A stretch of 64,000 nucleotides of DNA from Ornithinimicrobium sufpigmenti. GTDB lineage: Bacteria > Actinomycetota > Actinomycetes > Actinomycetales > Dermatophilaceae. The DNA lies in contig NZ_CP036403.1 in NCBI RefSeq assembly GCF_004322775.1, positions 186,001 to 250,000 of the forward strand, given 5' to 3'. Position 1 is the first letter of the stretch; the number at the start of each line of letters is the position of its first letter. Below are positions 51,375-60,213 of the stretch, piece by piece. The notes beneath the pieces are model-generated. The model searched no databases. It was not told the origin of the DNA and saw nothing but the letters and a program-made list of their open reading frames with translations. The position numbers and the translations under genes were made by a program.

Positions 51375-54300
51375 CAGCGCACCTCCTCGCGGTACTCGTC
51401 GTCCAGGGCCTGTCCGCGCACCTGGCGGGTGAGGACGAGGGTGAGCAGACCGAGCACCACCGCACCGGCGGTGAGGAGGATCACCCACGGCCCGGCCTCG
51501 AGGCGCAGGACGGCCGGCAGCTGCACCCGCCCGGGCTGGGTCGTGGCGGAGGCCAGCTCGGGGACGACCAGGGCGCTGACCGCCCAGCCGGCCGCCAGGC
51601 CCATGAGCACCGCGGCCAGCACCACGCCGGCCAGCTCGGCGGCGCGGGAGCGCGCCTGGGCGCCGGGCTCCATACCCAGCGCGCGCAGCACGGCGACCTC
51701 CGGCCGGCGGGCGGACACCAGGGTGGCGGCCATCGCGGCGATGCCGGTGAGGGCGAGCAGCACCGCGCCGGCGGAAGCGACCCAGAAGACGAGGCGGGCC
51801 GCGCTGGTGGCGTCGGTGACGGTGACGCTGCCCGGCCCGGTGACCGCGCGCAGGTCCGGCTGGTCGCGGAGCGCGACCACGGCGTCCTCGACGGGGACCG
51901 CTGGGGTGGCCCACACCTGGCTCGGCCACGGGAGGCTGGCCTGGGTCGTGGCCAGCAGGGTGCCCAGAGCCGTGCTGTCGACCAGGGCTGCCTGCGGCTG
52001 GGTCCGGCCCGGGACGGCGGGCACCACGTCGGTGAGCACGGCCGGACGGCGCTGGCCGGACATGGTGAGCTCGAAGACATCCCCGACCACGAGACCGGCA
52101 GCGTCGGCCGCGGCAGGGGTCAGGGCCACCGGGATCCGCGGACCGCCGGAGGCCTCGTCGTCCTCGGTGGTGGGCATGTCCCGCGGCACAGCGCCACCCA
52201 GGTGCGGCGGCCGGACGTACTCCGCGCCAGGGGCGATGGTCAGGGTGGGGCCCGCCGTCGGGTCCCCGCTGGGCGGCCCCATCAGGATGGTCCAGCTAGC
52301 GCCGTCCGTGTCGAGGATGGGATCGATCGGTACGTAGTTGGACTCGGTGTACATCGACCAGTTGTCCTCGGAGTGGATCTCTATCTGCTGCCGGTGGTAA
52401 GGGCCCTCCTCCAGGGCAGCGGCGCGTCGGTCGAGGTCCGCGAGGGCCTGGTTCGGGGTCATGGCCTGCTGGGAGCCCCAGGGGGTCGCGGTGGTGGCCA
52501 GGAGGTCCTGCCCGCCGCTCCGGACGCGGAGCCGGATCTCGTGCTCGATGTACTGGTCGATGGTGTAGCTCATGAAGACCGGGCCGGATGCTCCGGCTCT
52601 GGCGACCTCGATCGCCTCGACCGTCACCGCACGGCCTGGCTGGAGGGTGAACTCGACCGTGTCGCTCGCCGAGGCGGGCTCCACGGTGACGTCCGTCGGG
52701 TCGTCCTCGTCGTAGGTCAGCTCCAGGCCCGGGACGACGACCGGCGCACCCGGCACGGTGTTGGCGACGCCGGTGGCGGTGTCCCGGACCAGCAGCCGCA
52801 CCTCGAACTCCGTCGGCTCCGCCAGGTCGGCGACTGTCTGGTCCAGCTGCAGCACCGCTGCGGTCCGAGGGTCCGGCTCCTGCGGGGCGGTCATTCCCGC
52901 CTCGGCGAGCGCCTCGAGGTACTGCTCCTGGCTCTCCTCGAAGCTCTCCAGGTAGGCGAACCCCCACGGGTCCAGTTCGCGCTCGACCGCCAGCTCGACC
53001 ATGAGAGTCTCGGCGCCGGCGGGGACCTCGATCGCGCCCGTAGCGAGCAGCTCGTCGCCGTCCTCGGAGCGCAGCTGGTGCAGCCCTGTCGGGACCAGCG
53101 AGCGGTCGCCGGCCATGCGGTTGGCCACGGCGTCCAGGCCACCGGTGTCCGCAGCGGTGAGCGGCAGGACGAGGTCGCCGACGCGGGCGTTGTCGTCCAG
53201 CCAGACCAGCGTGGCCCGGTCGATCTCCGGAAGGGTCGTGATGTCCACCGGCGGAGGTGGCACGACGCCGGGCTCGACGGTCGCCGGGGGGCGGACCAGG
53301 TCCGCCCGCAGCGGCGCGCCCTCGGTGACATCGGCCAGGTCGTCGCGCAGCTGCGCCGAGGTCCCGGCGTAGAGGGCGGCCATCGTGGTGGCGCCGACGG
53401 CGAGCACGGTGAGGACGACGGGCACGGCATACACGGTCAGGTGGCGGGAGACCTGGGCCGAGGCCAGGTGACCGCCCGCCGAGCGCGAGGGTCGGGTGGC
53501 CAGCTCGACGGCACGCGAGAGCGGGCCGAGCAGGGCGGCGGCGACGACGGCTGCCGCCGCGAGCAGCAGCGCGGGAGCTGCCCCGGCGACCAGGTCGGTG
53601 CCCAGGGTCCCGTCCGCGCGGCGGACGAGGGGGGAGCCGGCCCGGTCCAGCTGCCACCAGGACACGCCGGCCGCGGCGAGCACCAGGACGAGGGTGGCCA
53701 GCGCCGTTGCCGCCCGGGCGCGGCCGGACCGGTCGGCCACGGCCTGGCCACCGGAGAGCCGTCCGGCCTGGAGGGCGGCGACGGCGCCGAGCACGAGGAG
53801 CACGCCGACCAGCGTGACGAGGGCGGTGGTGAGGACGGTACGGCCGACCAGGTCGCCACCGGGCACCAGCTGCATCAAACCCCAGGCGGCGACCGCACCC
53901 AGCGCGGCGCCGAGCACGGCGACGACCGAGGACTCCAGGAAGCCGGTCAGCAGGACCTGGCGACGTGCGGCGCCGCGGGCGACCAGCAGCTGGACCTGGC
54001 CCTCGCGGGTCGTGGTCAGCAGCCGGGCCAGCTGGACCACGGCGAGCCCGGTCACCAGGACGAGCACCGAGAGCGGGACCACGCCGAGGGCGCGGGCGGT
54101 GGCCAGGTTGGTGGCGGCGGTGGCCGCGGTCGGCGCGAGGTCACCGTCGATGGTGATGCCCCGGACCCCGACGCCGTCGACGTCCCCGAGGTCGCCGCGC
54201 AGGTTCTCGGCCCCCGCGGCGAGCACGGCGAGGTCGTCCGGGGAGATCTCCGAGGCGTCGGGGCGCACCGGCCAGCGCACGAACGGGGTGCCGATCTCCC

Positions 54301-55000
54301 GGGCCACGCCCTCGTCGACGACCAGGGGACCGTAGTCGGAGTCCACCTGACCGGTGCGGGCCAGGTCGTCGCCGAACCAGAAGGCGTCCTGGGTGTCGGT
54401 CGGCTCCCACGTCGCGGTGACCTCGATCTCGCGGTCCTCGACCACCAGGACGTCGCCCACCGAGACGTCCCAGGCCTGCGCGGCCCCGACGTGCAGGGCG
54501 CCCTGACCGCGGACGACGTCCTGCTCGCTGGCGTCCTGTCCGCTGGCGTCCGGCCCACCCACGGCGGGCCAACTGCCCTCGACGACGGACACCAGCTCCT
54601 CGACCCGGGAGCTCTGTCCGCCCAGGGCGAGGTCGGGTCCACCCAGCAGCACCACCCGGCCCTCGAAGGACTCTCCGTCGCGCTGCACCGGCCGCGGCTC
54701 GGTGACCACCGTGCGGCCGATGGAGACCGGGGCGGGCGCGAAGGCGTCGACGATGGCCTCCCGGGCCATGGAGTCCTGCGCCTCGGGGTCCTCGGCGAGC
54801 CGTGTCTGCACCTGCACACCGGTCTCGGTGGGCTCCCCAGAGCTCAGCGCCCCCCGGGCGGCGGTGGTCGCGGCGGCCTGCGAGTAGCCGACTGTCCCGG
54901 CGATGATGCCGGTCGTCACGGTGACGAGGACCAGCAGGGTCAGCAGCAGCCCCGCAGCGGCCCGGGCACGCGCGAGGGCGAACCCGGACCACGACGTCAT
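51374..55000 (-). CDS. FtsX-like ABC permease (very large, first in operon)
   Basis: A 1208-residue permease with the same plan but larger: helix at about 13-35, a long extracellular domain of about 240 residues, FtsX core helices, another extracellular domain of about 400 residues rich in Asp/Glu/Pro, and the last helices with RRPEVAVLRALGMEPGAQARSRAAELAGVVL. It shares little with its partner outside the helices. The ATG at 54998-55000 is 7 nt after TAGGAT on the reverse strand, a leaderless start. It heads the four-gene operon. Confidence 0.88.
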   Translation of the reverse strand: MTSWSGFALARARAAAGLLLTLLVLVTVTTGIIAGTVGYSQAAATTAARGALSSGEPTETGVQVQTRLAEDPEAQDSMAREAIVDAFAPAPVSIGRTVVTEPRPVQRDGESFEGRVVLLGGPDLALGGQSSRVEELVSVVEGSWPAVGGPDASGQDASEQDVVRGQGALHVGAAQAWDVSVGDVLVVEDREIEVTATWEPTDTQDAFWFGDDLARTGQVDSDYGPLVVDEGVAREIGTPFVRWPVRPDASEISPDDLAVLAAGAENLRGDLGDVDGVGVRGITIDGDLAPTAATAATNLATARALGVVPLSVLVLVTGLAVVQLARLLTTTREGQVQLLVARGAARRQVLLTGFLESSVVAVLGAALGAVAAWGLMQLVPGGDLVGRTVLTTALVTLVGVLLVLGAVAALQAGRLSGGQAVADRSGRARAATALATLVLVLAAAGVSWWQLDRAGSPLVRRADGTLGTDLVAGAAPALLLAAAAVVAAALLGPLSRAVELATRPSRSAGGHLASAQVSRHLTVYAVPVVLTVLAVGATTMAALYAGTSAQLRDDLADVTEGAPLRADLVRPPATVEPGVVPPPPVDITTLPEIDRATLVWLDDNARVGDLVLPLTAADTGGLDAVANRMAGDRSLVPTGLHQLRSEDGDELLATGAIEVPAGAETLMVELAVERELDPWGFAYLESFEESQEQYLEALAEAGMTAPQEPDPRTAAVLQLDQTVADLAEPTEFEVRLLVRDTATGVANTVPGAPVVVPGLELTYDEDDPTDVTVEPASASDTVEFTLQPGRAVTVEAIEVARAGASGPVFMSYTIDQYIEHEIRLRVRSGGQDLLATTATPWGSQQAMTPNQALADLDRRAAALEEGPYHRQQIEIHSEDNWSMYTESNYVPIDPILDTDGASWTILMGPPSGDPTAGPTLTIAPGAEYVRPPHLGGAVPRDMPTTEDDEASGGPRIPVALTPAAADAAGLVVGDVFELTMSGQRRPAVLTDVVPAVPGRTQPQAALVDSTALGTLLATTQASLPWPSQVWATPAVPVEDAVVALRDQPDLRAVTGPGSVTVTDATSAARLVFWVASAGAVLLALTGIAAMAATLVSARRPEVAVLRALGMEPGAQARSRAAELAGVVLAAVLMGLAAGWAVSALVVPELASATTQPGRVQLPAVLRLEAGPWVILLTAGAVVLGLLTLVLTRQVRGQALDDEYREEVR

Positions 55001-55007
55001 GACGCGG

Positions 55008-55036
55008 ATCCTAGGAAGCCGCTGGTCAGAGCACAA
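55008..55036 (-). promoter_or_regulatory. promoter of the four-gene ABC exporter operon
   Basis: Read on the reverse strand: -35 TTGTGC (plus-strand 55031-55036), 17-bp spacer, -10 TAGGAT (55008-55013), then 7 nt to the ATG. Spacing is ideal for a sigma-70-type promoter with a leaderless transcript. Confidence 0.65.
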
Positions 55037-55069
55037 GAAGGACACCAAGGAACCGGCTCAGACGTGACC

Positions 55070-55180
55070 GGATCGTGACGACACAAGGATCGTGACGACA
55101 GAACACGGGAAAGAGCCCGACAGGACACGGGAGAAGGCCCGACAGGACACGTGGAGAGGTCGATCAGGGCACGCGACAGG
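55070..55180. repeat. second 22-bp repeat array plus short direct repeat
   Basis: Cores GAACAC (55101), GGACAC (55123), GGACAC (55145) and GGGCAC (55167) are exactly 22 bp apart, with flanks CGACAGRACACGGGARAAGG like the array at 17570. Just before them GGATCGTGACGACA occurs at 55070-55083 and 55088-55101. The block lies between the paaK stop and the exporter promoter. No gene is seen. Confidence 0.88.
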
Positions 55181-55196
55181 GCGGCAGCGGATCGAC

Positions 55197-56510
55197 TCAG
55201 CCCAGCGGCCGCTGGTCGACGATGCGGCGCGCCTTGCCCACCGAGCGCTCGATCCCACCCTCGGCGAGCACCACGACCCGGGCCGAGGTGCCGATGCGGG
55301 ACTTGATCTGTGCCGACAGCTCGCGGGCCAGAGCCTCGTGGCGCTCCGCCGGCACCCCGGGCGCCGTCTCGACGTTGATCGTGAGCTCGTCGAGCCGTGA
55401 CGGTCGGGTGAGGATGCACTGGAAGTGTGGGGCGAGCCCGTCGATCTGCAGCACCAGCTCCTCGATCTGGGTGGGGAAGACGTTGACGCCGCGCACGATC
55501 ATCAGGTCGTCGGACCGGCCGGTGATCTTGGCCATCCGCCGCATCGAGGGTCGCGCGGTGCCGGGCAGCAGACGCGTCAGGTCCCGGGTGCGGTAGCGCA
55601 GCACGGGCATCGCCTCCCGGGTCAGAGAGGTCAGCACCAGCTCGCCCTCCTCGCCGTCGGGGACCGGCTCCTCGGTGATCGGGTCGATGATCTCGGGGTA
55701 GAAGTGGTCCTCCCAGAGCGTCAGCCCGTCCTTGGTCTCGACGCACTCCTGGGCCACCCCGGGCCCCATCATCTCGGAGAGCCCGAAGATGTCCGTGGCG
55801 TGCATGCCGCAGGACTGCTCGATCTCGGCCCGCATCGCCTCCGTCCAGGGCTCGGCGCCGAAGACGCCGAGCCGCAGGGAGGTCTCGCGCGGGTCCAGGC
55901 CCAGGCTCCGGACGTGGTCGACCATGGTCAGGAAGTAGGAGGGCGTCACCATGATGGCGTCCGGTCGCAGGTCCCGGATGAGCTGGATCTGCTTCTCGGT
56001 CTGACCCCCGCTCATCGGCACCGCAGTGCACCCCAGCCGCTCGACGCCGTAGTGCGCCCCGAGCCCGCCGGTGAACAGCCCGTAGCCGTAGGCGACGTGC
56101 ACCATCTGGCCCGGGCGGACGCCCGCCGCCCGCAGCGAGCGGGCCACGAGGCCCGCCCACGTGTCGATGTCGCCGCTGGTGTAGCCGACCACGGTGGGCA
56201 GGCCGGTGGTGCCCGAGCTGGCGTGGACCCGGACGCACTGCTCCCGGGGGACGGCCAGCATCCCGAACGGGTAGTTCGTGCGCAGGTCGTCCTTGGTGGT
56301 GAACGGCAGCAGGCGTATGTCGTCCAGGCTCCGGATGTCGTCCGGGTGCACGCCGCGCGCCTCGAGCTGGGCCTGGTAGTGCGGGATCCGGCTGGCGCGG
56401 AGCACCGCCCCCTGCAGACGCTCCAGCTGCCGGGTGCGCAGCTCGTCGACCGACCAGTTCTCCGCCTCGTCGTACAGGTCGGGCCGGGGGGTGATCTCGG
56501 GAAGGGTCAT
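55197..56510 (-). CDS. paaK: phenylacetate-CoA ligase
   Basis: A 437-residue AMP-forming ligase that makes phenylacetyl-CoA from phenylacetate, CoA and ATP, the first step of the aerobic phenylacetate pathway. Motifs: HASSGTTGLPTVVGYT (P-loop-like A3), DIFGLSEMMGPG, and GRSDDLMIVRGVNVFPTQIEE near the C-terminus. Length is standard. Its start ATG overlaps the paaI stop (ATGA). It is the last gene of paaH-paaI-paaK, and the 22-bp repeat array begins right after its stop. Confidence 0.95.
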   Translation of the reverse strand: MTLPEITPRPDLYDEAENWSVDELRTRQLERLQGAVLRASRIPHYQAQLEARGVHPDDIRSLDDIRLLPFTTKDDLRTNYPFGMLAVPREQCVRVHASSGTTGLPTVVGYTSGDIDTWAGLVARSLRAAGVRPGQMVHVAYGYGLFTGGLGAHYGVERLGCTAVPMSGGQTEKQIQLIRDLRPDAIMVTPSYFLTMVDHVRSLGLDPRETSLRLGVFGAEPWTEAMRAEIEQSCGMHATDIFGLSEMMGPGVAQECVETKDGLTLWEDHFYPEIIDPITEEPVPDGEEGELVLTSLTREAMPVLRYRTRDLTRLLPGTARPSMRRMAKITGRSDDLMIVRGVNVFPTQIEELVLQIDGLAPHFQCILTRPSRLDELTINVETAPGVPAERHEALARELSAQIKSRIGTSARVVVLAEGGIERSVGKARRIVDQRPLG

Positions 56511-56998
56511 CGCGTCACCTCCGTGGGCGTCGGGAGGGAGCGGCTGCGCCCCCGGAACTCGGCGAGCACCGCTCCGTCGGACGCGCGGGTGACGGTGACG
56601 TCGGTGATCCCGCTCCGCCCGTACCGCACCCGCTCCACGGCGGTCGCCACCAGGACGTCACCGAGCCGCCCCGCGGCGACGTAGGTGATGTCGGCGCCAG
56701 CTGCGACGGTGAGCCGCCCGGTCGCGTTGCAGGCCAGGGCGAAGGTGGAGTCGGCGAGGGTGAAGATGTACCCGCCGTGCGCGATCTCGTGCCCGTTGAC
56801 CATCGCGGCGGTCACCCGCATGCGGGTGCGGGCCCGACCGACCGGCGTGGCGCCCGCGGTGTCCACCTCGAGCTGCAGCACCTCGATACCGAGGGCTCGG
56901 GATGCCTCGTCGGCGGCCCACATGGCGTTGACGTGCGGGAGATCCGGCCGGCCCAGGCCCGCTTGCTCCGGCTCGCCGACCGGGCCTTGGCCGCTCAC
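56507..56998 (-). CDS. paaI: phenylacetic acid degradation thioesterase
   Basis: A 163-residue hotdog thioesterase of the PaaI type, which frees CoA from dead-end hydroxyphenylacetyl-CoA or ring-oxidised intermediates. The catalytic region is GHEIAHGGYIFTLADSTFALACN, and VTYVAAGRLGDVLVATA-like strands follow. GTG at 56996-56998 overlaps the paaH stop (GTGA), so this start is preferred over the longer frame. Its stop overlaps paaK. Middle gene of paaH-paaI-paaK. Confidence 0.93.
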   Translation of the reverse strand: MSGQGPVGEPEQAGLGRPDLPHVNAMWAADEASRALGIEVLQLEVDTAGATPVGRARTRMRVTAAMVNGHEIAHGGYIFTLADSTFALACNATGRLTVAAGADITYVAAGRLGDVLVATAVERVRYGRSGITDVTVTRASDGAVLAEFRGRSRSLPTPTEVTR

Positions 56999-58326
56999 AG
57001 CGCCTCGCTCGGCCGGTAGCGGCCCCCGGGGTAGCGGGCCTCCAGCTCCGCCAGCGTCGCCCGGACCGTCTCCCGCCCGAGCTCCTCGAGCCACCCGAAC
57101 GGTCCCTTGGGGTAGTTGGTGCCGAGCCGCATCGCGGTGTCGACGTCCTCCGCGGTGGCCTCGCCGCGTTGGACGAGATCCACGCCCTCGTTGACCAGCA
57201 TGGCCAGCGTCCGGGCCACCGGGTCCTGGTGGACCGGACCGCCGACGAGGCGTTGCGCGAGCTGCTCGTCCGGCTCGGCGTCGGTGGCAGAGCCGTCCTC
57301 GCCGTAGGAGAAGACCCCCCGTCCGGTCTTGCGGCCCAGGCGACCCTCGCGCACCAGGGCGCGCTGCCAGTCGGTGGGGGCGTAGCGGGGGTCCTCACCG
57401 GTCTGACGCCATACCGACTCCCCGACCGCCAGGTTGACGTCCTGCCCGATCAGGTCGGTCAGTTCGAACGGGCCCATCCGGAAACCGGCCCCGCGCAGGG
57501 CAAGGTCGAGCGTCGCGGGGTCGGCGATGCCCTCCTCGACCATGCGCTGGGCCTCGCCGTAGAAGGGGCGGGCGACCCGGTTGACGATGAACCCGGGCGT
57601 CGACGTGCACCGCACCGGGGTCTTGCCCCAGCGCCGCATCAGCTCACTGGCAGCGTCCAGGACCTGCCCGTCCGTGGCCGAGCCGGAGATGACCTCCACC
57701 AGGCGCATCAGCGGCGGCGGGTTGAAGAAGTGCAGCCCGAGCACCTGCCCCGGCCGCTGCAGCGCGGGAGAGACCCCGCCGTGGGACGCGGCGTCGTGCC
57801 CGGTCTGCGCCTCCTCCACGATCCCGTCGATGGACAGGCTGGAGGTGTTGGTGGCCAGCACGGTCGTGGCCGGCTGCGCGCCCTCCAGCTGGCGGGAGAT
57901 CGCCCGCTTGACGTCCAGGTGCTCGACGACGGCCTCGACGACCAGCGCCACGGGGGGCACCGTGGACATGTCCTTGGCGGTATGCGGTCGCACCCGGCCC
58001 AGCACGTCCCTCGCCTGGTCCGCGTCCAGGCGACCCTTCGCGACCAGCCGGTCCAGGGTGGCGCCGAGCCGCTCGACGGCGCGGTCGGCAGCGCCCGGCT
58101 GTGCGTCGACGAGGACCACCGGGTGTCCCGCCTGCGCCGCAACCTGCGCGATGCCGCTGCCCATCGCCCCCGCGCCGATCACGGCGACGGCGACGTCACC
58201 GGCGTCGCTCAGCAGGGGGTGCGGTCGGGGATGGTCGCTCGGCGGGTGGCTGGCGGGCAGGTCGTCCTGCCCCGCAGTCGCCGGGGGGTCGTGGGCCGGG
58301 CCGGACTCCGCTGTCATGGTCGCCAT
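56995..58326 (-). CDS. paaH: 3-hydroxyacyl-CoA (3-hydroxyadipyl-CoA) dehydrogenase
   Basis: A 443-residue NAD-dependent dehydrogenase. An extra disordered start (about 40 residues) is followed by the Rossmann motif VAVIGAGAMGSGIAQVAAQAG, the catalytic-region LGLHFFNPPPLMRLVEVI (His) and PGFIVNRVARPFYGEA. A second 3HCDH C-terminal domain (from about 350) has VDTAMRLGTNYPKGPF. In the phenylacetate pathway it oxidises 3-hydroxyadipyl-CoA. First gene of the reverse-strand paa unit; the long inverted repeat 58339-58400 lies just upstream. Confidence 0.9.
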   Translation of the reverse strand: MATMTAESGPAHDPPATAGQDDLPASHPPSDHPRPHPLLSDAGDVAVAVIGAGAMGSGIAQVAAQAGHPVVLVDAQPGAADRAVERLGATLDRLVAKGRLDADQARDVLGRVRPHTAKDMSTVPPVALVVEAVVEHLDVKRAISRQLEGAQPATTVLATNTSSLSIDGIVEEAQTGHDAASHGGVSPALQRPGQVLGLHFFNPPPLMRLVEVISGSATDGQVLDAASELMRRWGKTPVRCTSTPGFIVNRVARPFYGEAQRMVEEGIADPATLDLALRGAGFRMGPFELTDLIGQDVNLAVGESVWRQTGEDPRYAPTDWQRALVREGRLGRKTGRGVFSYGEDGSATDAEPDEQLAQRLVGGPVHQDPVARTLAMLVNEGVDLVQRGEATAEDVDTAMRLGTNYPKGPFGWLEELGRETVRATLAELEARYPGGRYRPSEAL

Positions 58327-58338
58327 CCTGCCAGCCTT

Positions 58339-58400
58339 GTGCAGGAACGTTGTGTCACATCAGTGGTGTGCACGACGGATGTGACACACCGTTCCCGCAC
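58339..58400. promoter_or_regulatory. 23-bp-arm inverted repeat between divergent paa genes
   Basis: GTGCAGGAACGTTGTGTCAC plus ATC (58339-58361) pairs with GATGTGACACACCGTTCCCG plus CAC (58378-58400), two mismatches in 23, 16-nt loop. It starts 12 bp before the paaH start, in the 171-bp gap to paaN, so it overlaps the paaH promoter zone. It may be an operator for both paa units or a repeat-family hairpin. Confidence 0.75.
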
Positions 58401-58485
58401 GTCGATGTGTGGTGGCTCCTGCACGGGCATCGTGGTGGGCTCCGCAGTGCTGGCCGGGCGTCTCGCGACGGTCTGGGCCGCGGAT

Positions 58486-58491
58486 TAGGCT
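58486..58491 (+). promoter_or_regulatory. -10 box of paaN
   Basis: TAGGCT at 58486-58491 ends 6 nt before the paaN ATG, the leaderless pattern shared by many genes here. The -35 zone would lie near 58463-58468 in a GC-rich stretch. Confidence 0.5.
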
Positions 58492-58497
58492 GGGTGC

Positions 58498-60213
58498 ATG
58501 CTCGACACCGCAACGGCGCAGCCGACGACGCACCCCCTGCTGGAGGCCCACCGCGCGACCCTGGAGGAGGCGGCGCAGGCGCTGCGCGACCGCAGCTACT
58601 ACAGCCGCTACCCGGAGTCGCCCAGCCCCCGGGTCTACGGGGAGAACGCCCCGCAGGACGGGCAGGCGGCGCACGAGACCACGATCAACAAGGACTACAC
58701 CGCGCTGAAGGACCAGCCCGGCACCGGGGAGAGCGTCGGTGACGAGAAGTCGCCCTACGGCCCGACCCTGGGCATCCGCTACCCGCGGCTCGACGTGGAG
58801 GCGGCCATGGCGGCCGCGCTCGCCGCGATGCCTGCCTGGCGCGACGCCGGCGCCGAGGTGCGCGCCGCGGTCTGCGTCGAGATCATCGACCGGATCAACC
58901 AGCGCTCGCACGAGATGGCGCACGCCGTGATGCACACCAGCGGCCAGCCGTTCGTGATGTCCTTCCAGGCCGGTGGCCCGCACGCCCAGGACCGCGCGCT
59001 CGAGGCGGTCGTGGCCGCGCTGGAGGAGCAGCGCCGCATACCCTCCTCCGTCACCTGGGAGAAGCCGGCCAAGGGCGAGCCGATCCGGATGCAGAAGGAC
59101 TACCGCATCGTGCCCCGCGGCGTCGCGCTGGTGATCTGCAGCAACACCTTCCCCACGTGGAACGCCTACCCGGCCATCTTCGCCAGCCTGGCCACCGCCA
59201 ACCCGGTCGTCGTCAAGCCGCACCCGCGCGCGATCCTGCCGCTCGCGCTCACCGTGCAGATCGCCCGGGACACCCTGGAGGACGCCGGCTTCGACCGCGC
59301 CCTCGTCCAGCTGGCGCCCGAGGGCGACGGCGGCACCCTGGCCAAGGACCTGGCCCTGCACCCGGCGGTGAAGATCATCGACTACACGGGCGGCCCCGGC
59401 TTCGGCACCTGGCTGGAGACCGAGGCGGGCGCCCAGGGCAAGCTGGTCTACACCGAGAAGGCCGGCCTCAACACCGTCGTGGTCGACTCCACCGACGACC
59501 TCAAGGGGATGCTCGGCAACCTGGCCTTCTCCTTCTCCCTGTACTCCGGGCAGATGTGCACCGCCCCGCAGAACGTCTACGTGCCGGCGGACGGCGTGGA
59601 CACCGACCAGGGCCACCTGTCCGCGGAGGAGTTCACCGCCAGGCTCGGCGAGGCGATCTCCCGGTTCAACGCCGACGACGCCCGGGCCGTGGAGATCCTG
59701 GGAGCCACCGTCAACGACGACGTCCGCAGCCGGGCCACCGACGTGCCGGCGCTGGCCGCGAGCCTCGGCGGCTCGGTGGCACTCGACTCGCGTCCGGTGA
59801 CCCACCCGTCCTACCCCGACGCCGTCATCCGGACCCCCGCGCTCATCAGTGTCGAGGTCGACAACCTCCGGGCCTACACCCAGGAGTGCTTCGGCCCCGT
59901 CGCCTTCGTCATCACCACGGAGGGCACCGCGGAGTCCCTGCAGCGGTTCGCCGGCACGGTCCGCCAGCACGGCGGGATGACCGCGGCCGTCTACTCCACC
60001 GACGAGGACACCCTGGAGCAGGCCCGCGAGGCGGCCGCGGACGCCGGGGTCGCCCTGTCCGAGAACCTCACCGGGCAGGTCTTCGTCAACCAGACCGCGG
60101 CCTTCTCCGACCTGCACGGCACCGGCGCCAACCCGGCCGCCAACGCGGCTTACTCCGACGCGGCGTTCGTCGCCAACCGGTTCCGGGTCATCACCAGCCG
60201 CCGGCACGTGTGA
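58498..60213 (+). CDS. paaN: phenylacetic acid degradation protein PaaN (aldehyde dehydrogenase fold)
   Basis: A 571-residue protein of the PaaN branch of aldehyde dehydrogenases, thought to act on the ring-cleavage product or aldehyde in the phenylacetate pathway. Seen: a family-specific N-terminal part, VPRGVALVICSNTFPTWNAYPA (NAD-binding), the catalytic cysteine in SGQMCTAPQNVYV, ECFGPVAFV, and FVNQTAAFSDLHG near the end. PaaZ-type enoyl-CoA hydratase is absent, as expected for PaaN. A rare ATA codon sits in GCATACC at 59037. It diverges from paaH-paaI-paaK. Confidence 0.92.
   Translation: MLDTATAQPTTHPLLEAHRATLEEAAQALRDRSYYSRYPESPSPRVYGENAPQDGQAAHETTINKDYTALKDQPGTGESVGDEKSPYGPTLGIRYPRLDVEAAMAAALAAMPAWRDAGAEVRAAVCVEIIDRINQRSHEMAHAVMHTSGQPFVMSFQAGGPHAQDRALEAVVAALEEQRRIPSSVTWEKPAKGEPIRMQKDYRIVPRGVALVICSNTFPTWNAYPAIFASLATANPVVVKPHPRAILPLALTVQIARDTLEDAGFDRALVQLAPEGDGGTLAKDLALHPAVKIIDYTGGPGFGTWLETEAGAQGKLVYTEKAGLNTVVVDSTDDLKGMLGNLAFSFSLYSGQMCTAPQNVYVPADGVDTDQGHLSAEEFTARLGEAISRFNADDARAVEILGATVNDDVRSRATDVPALAASLGGSVALDSRPVTHPSYPDAVIRTPALISVEVDNLRAYTQECFGPVAFVITTEGTAESLQRFAGTVRQHGGMTAAVYSTDEDTLEQAREAAADAGVALSENLTGQVFVNQTAAFSDLHGTGANPAANAAYSDAAFVANRFRVITSRRHV

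Noticed and set aside
51275..55078. A 1267-codon forward open frame over the permease genes
   Set aside because: It is antisense to the two permease genes, which carry clear FtsX motifs. High GC makes such shadow frames common, and its product is low-complexity with no motif.
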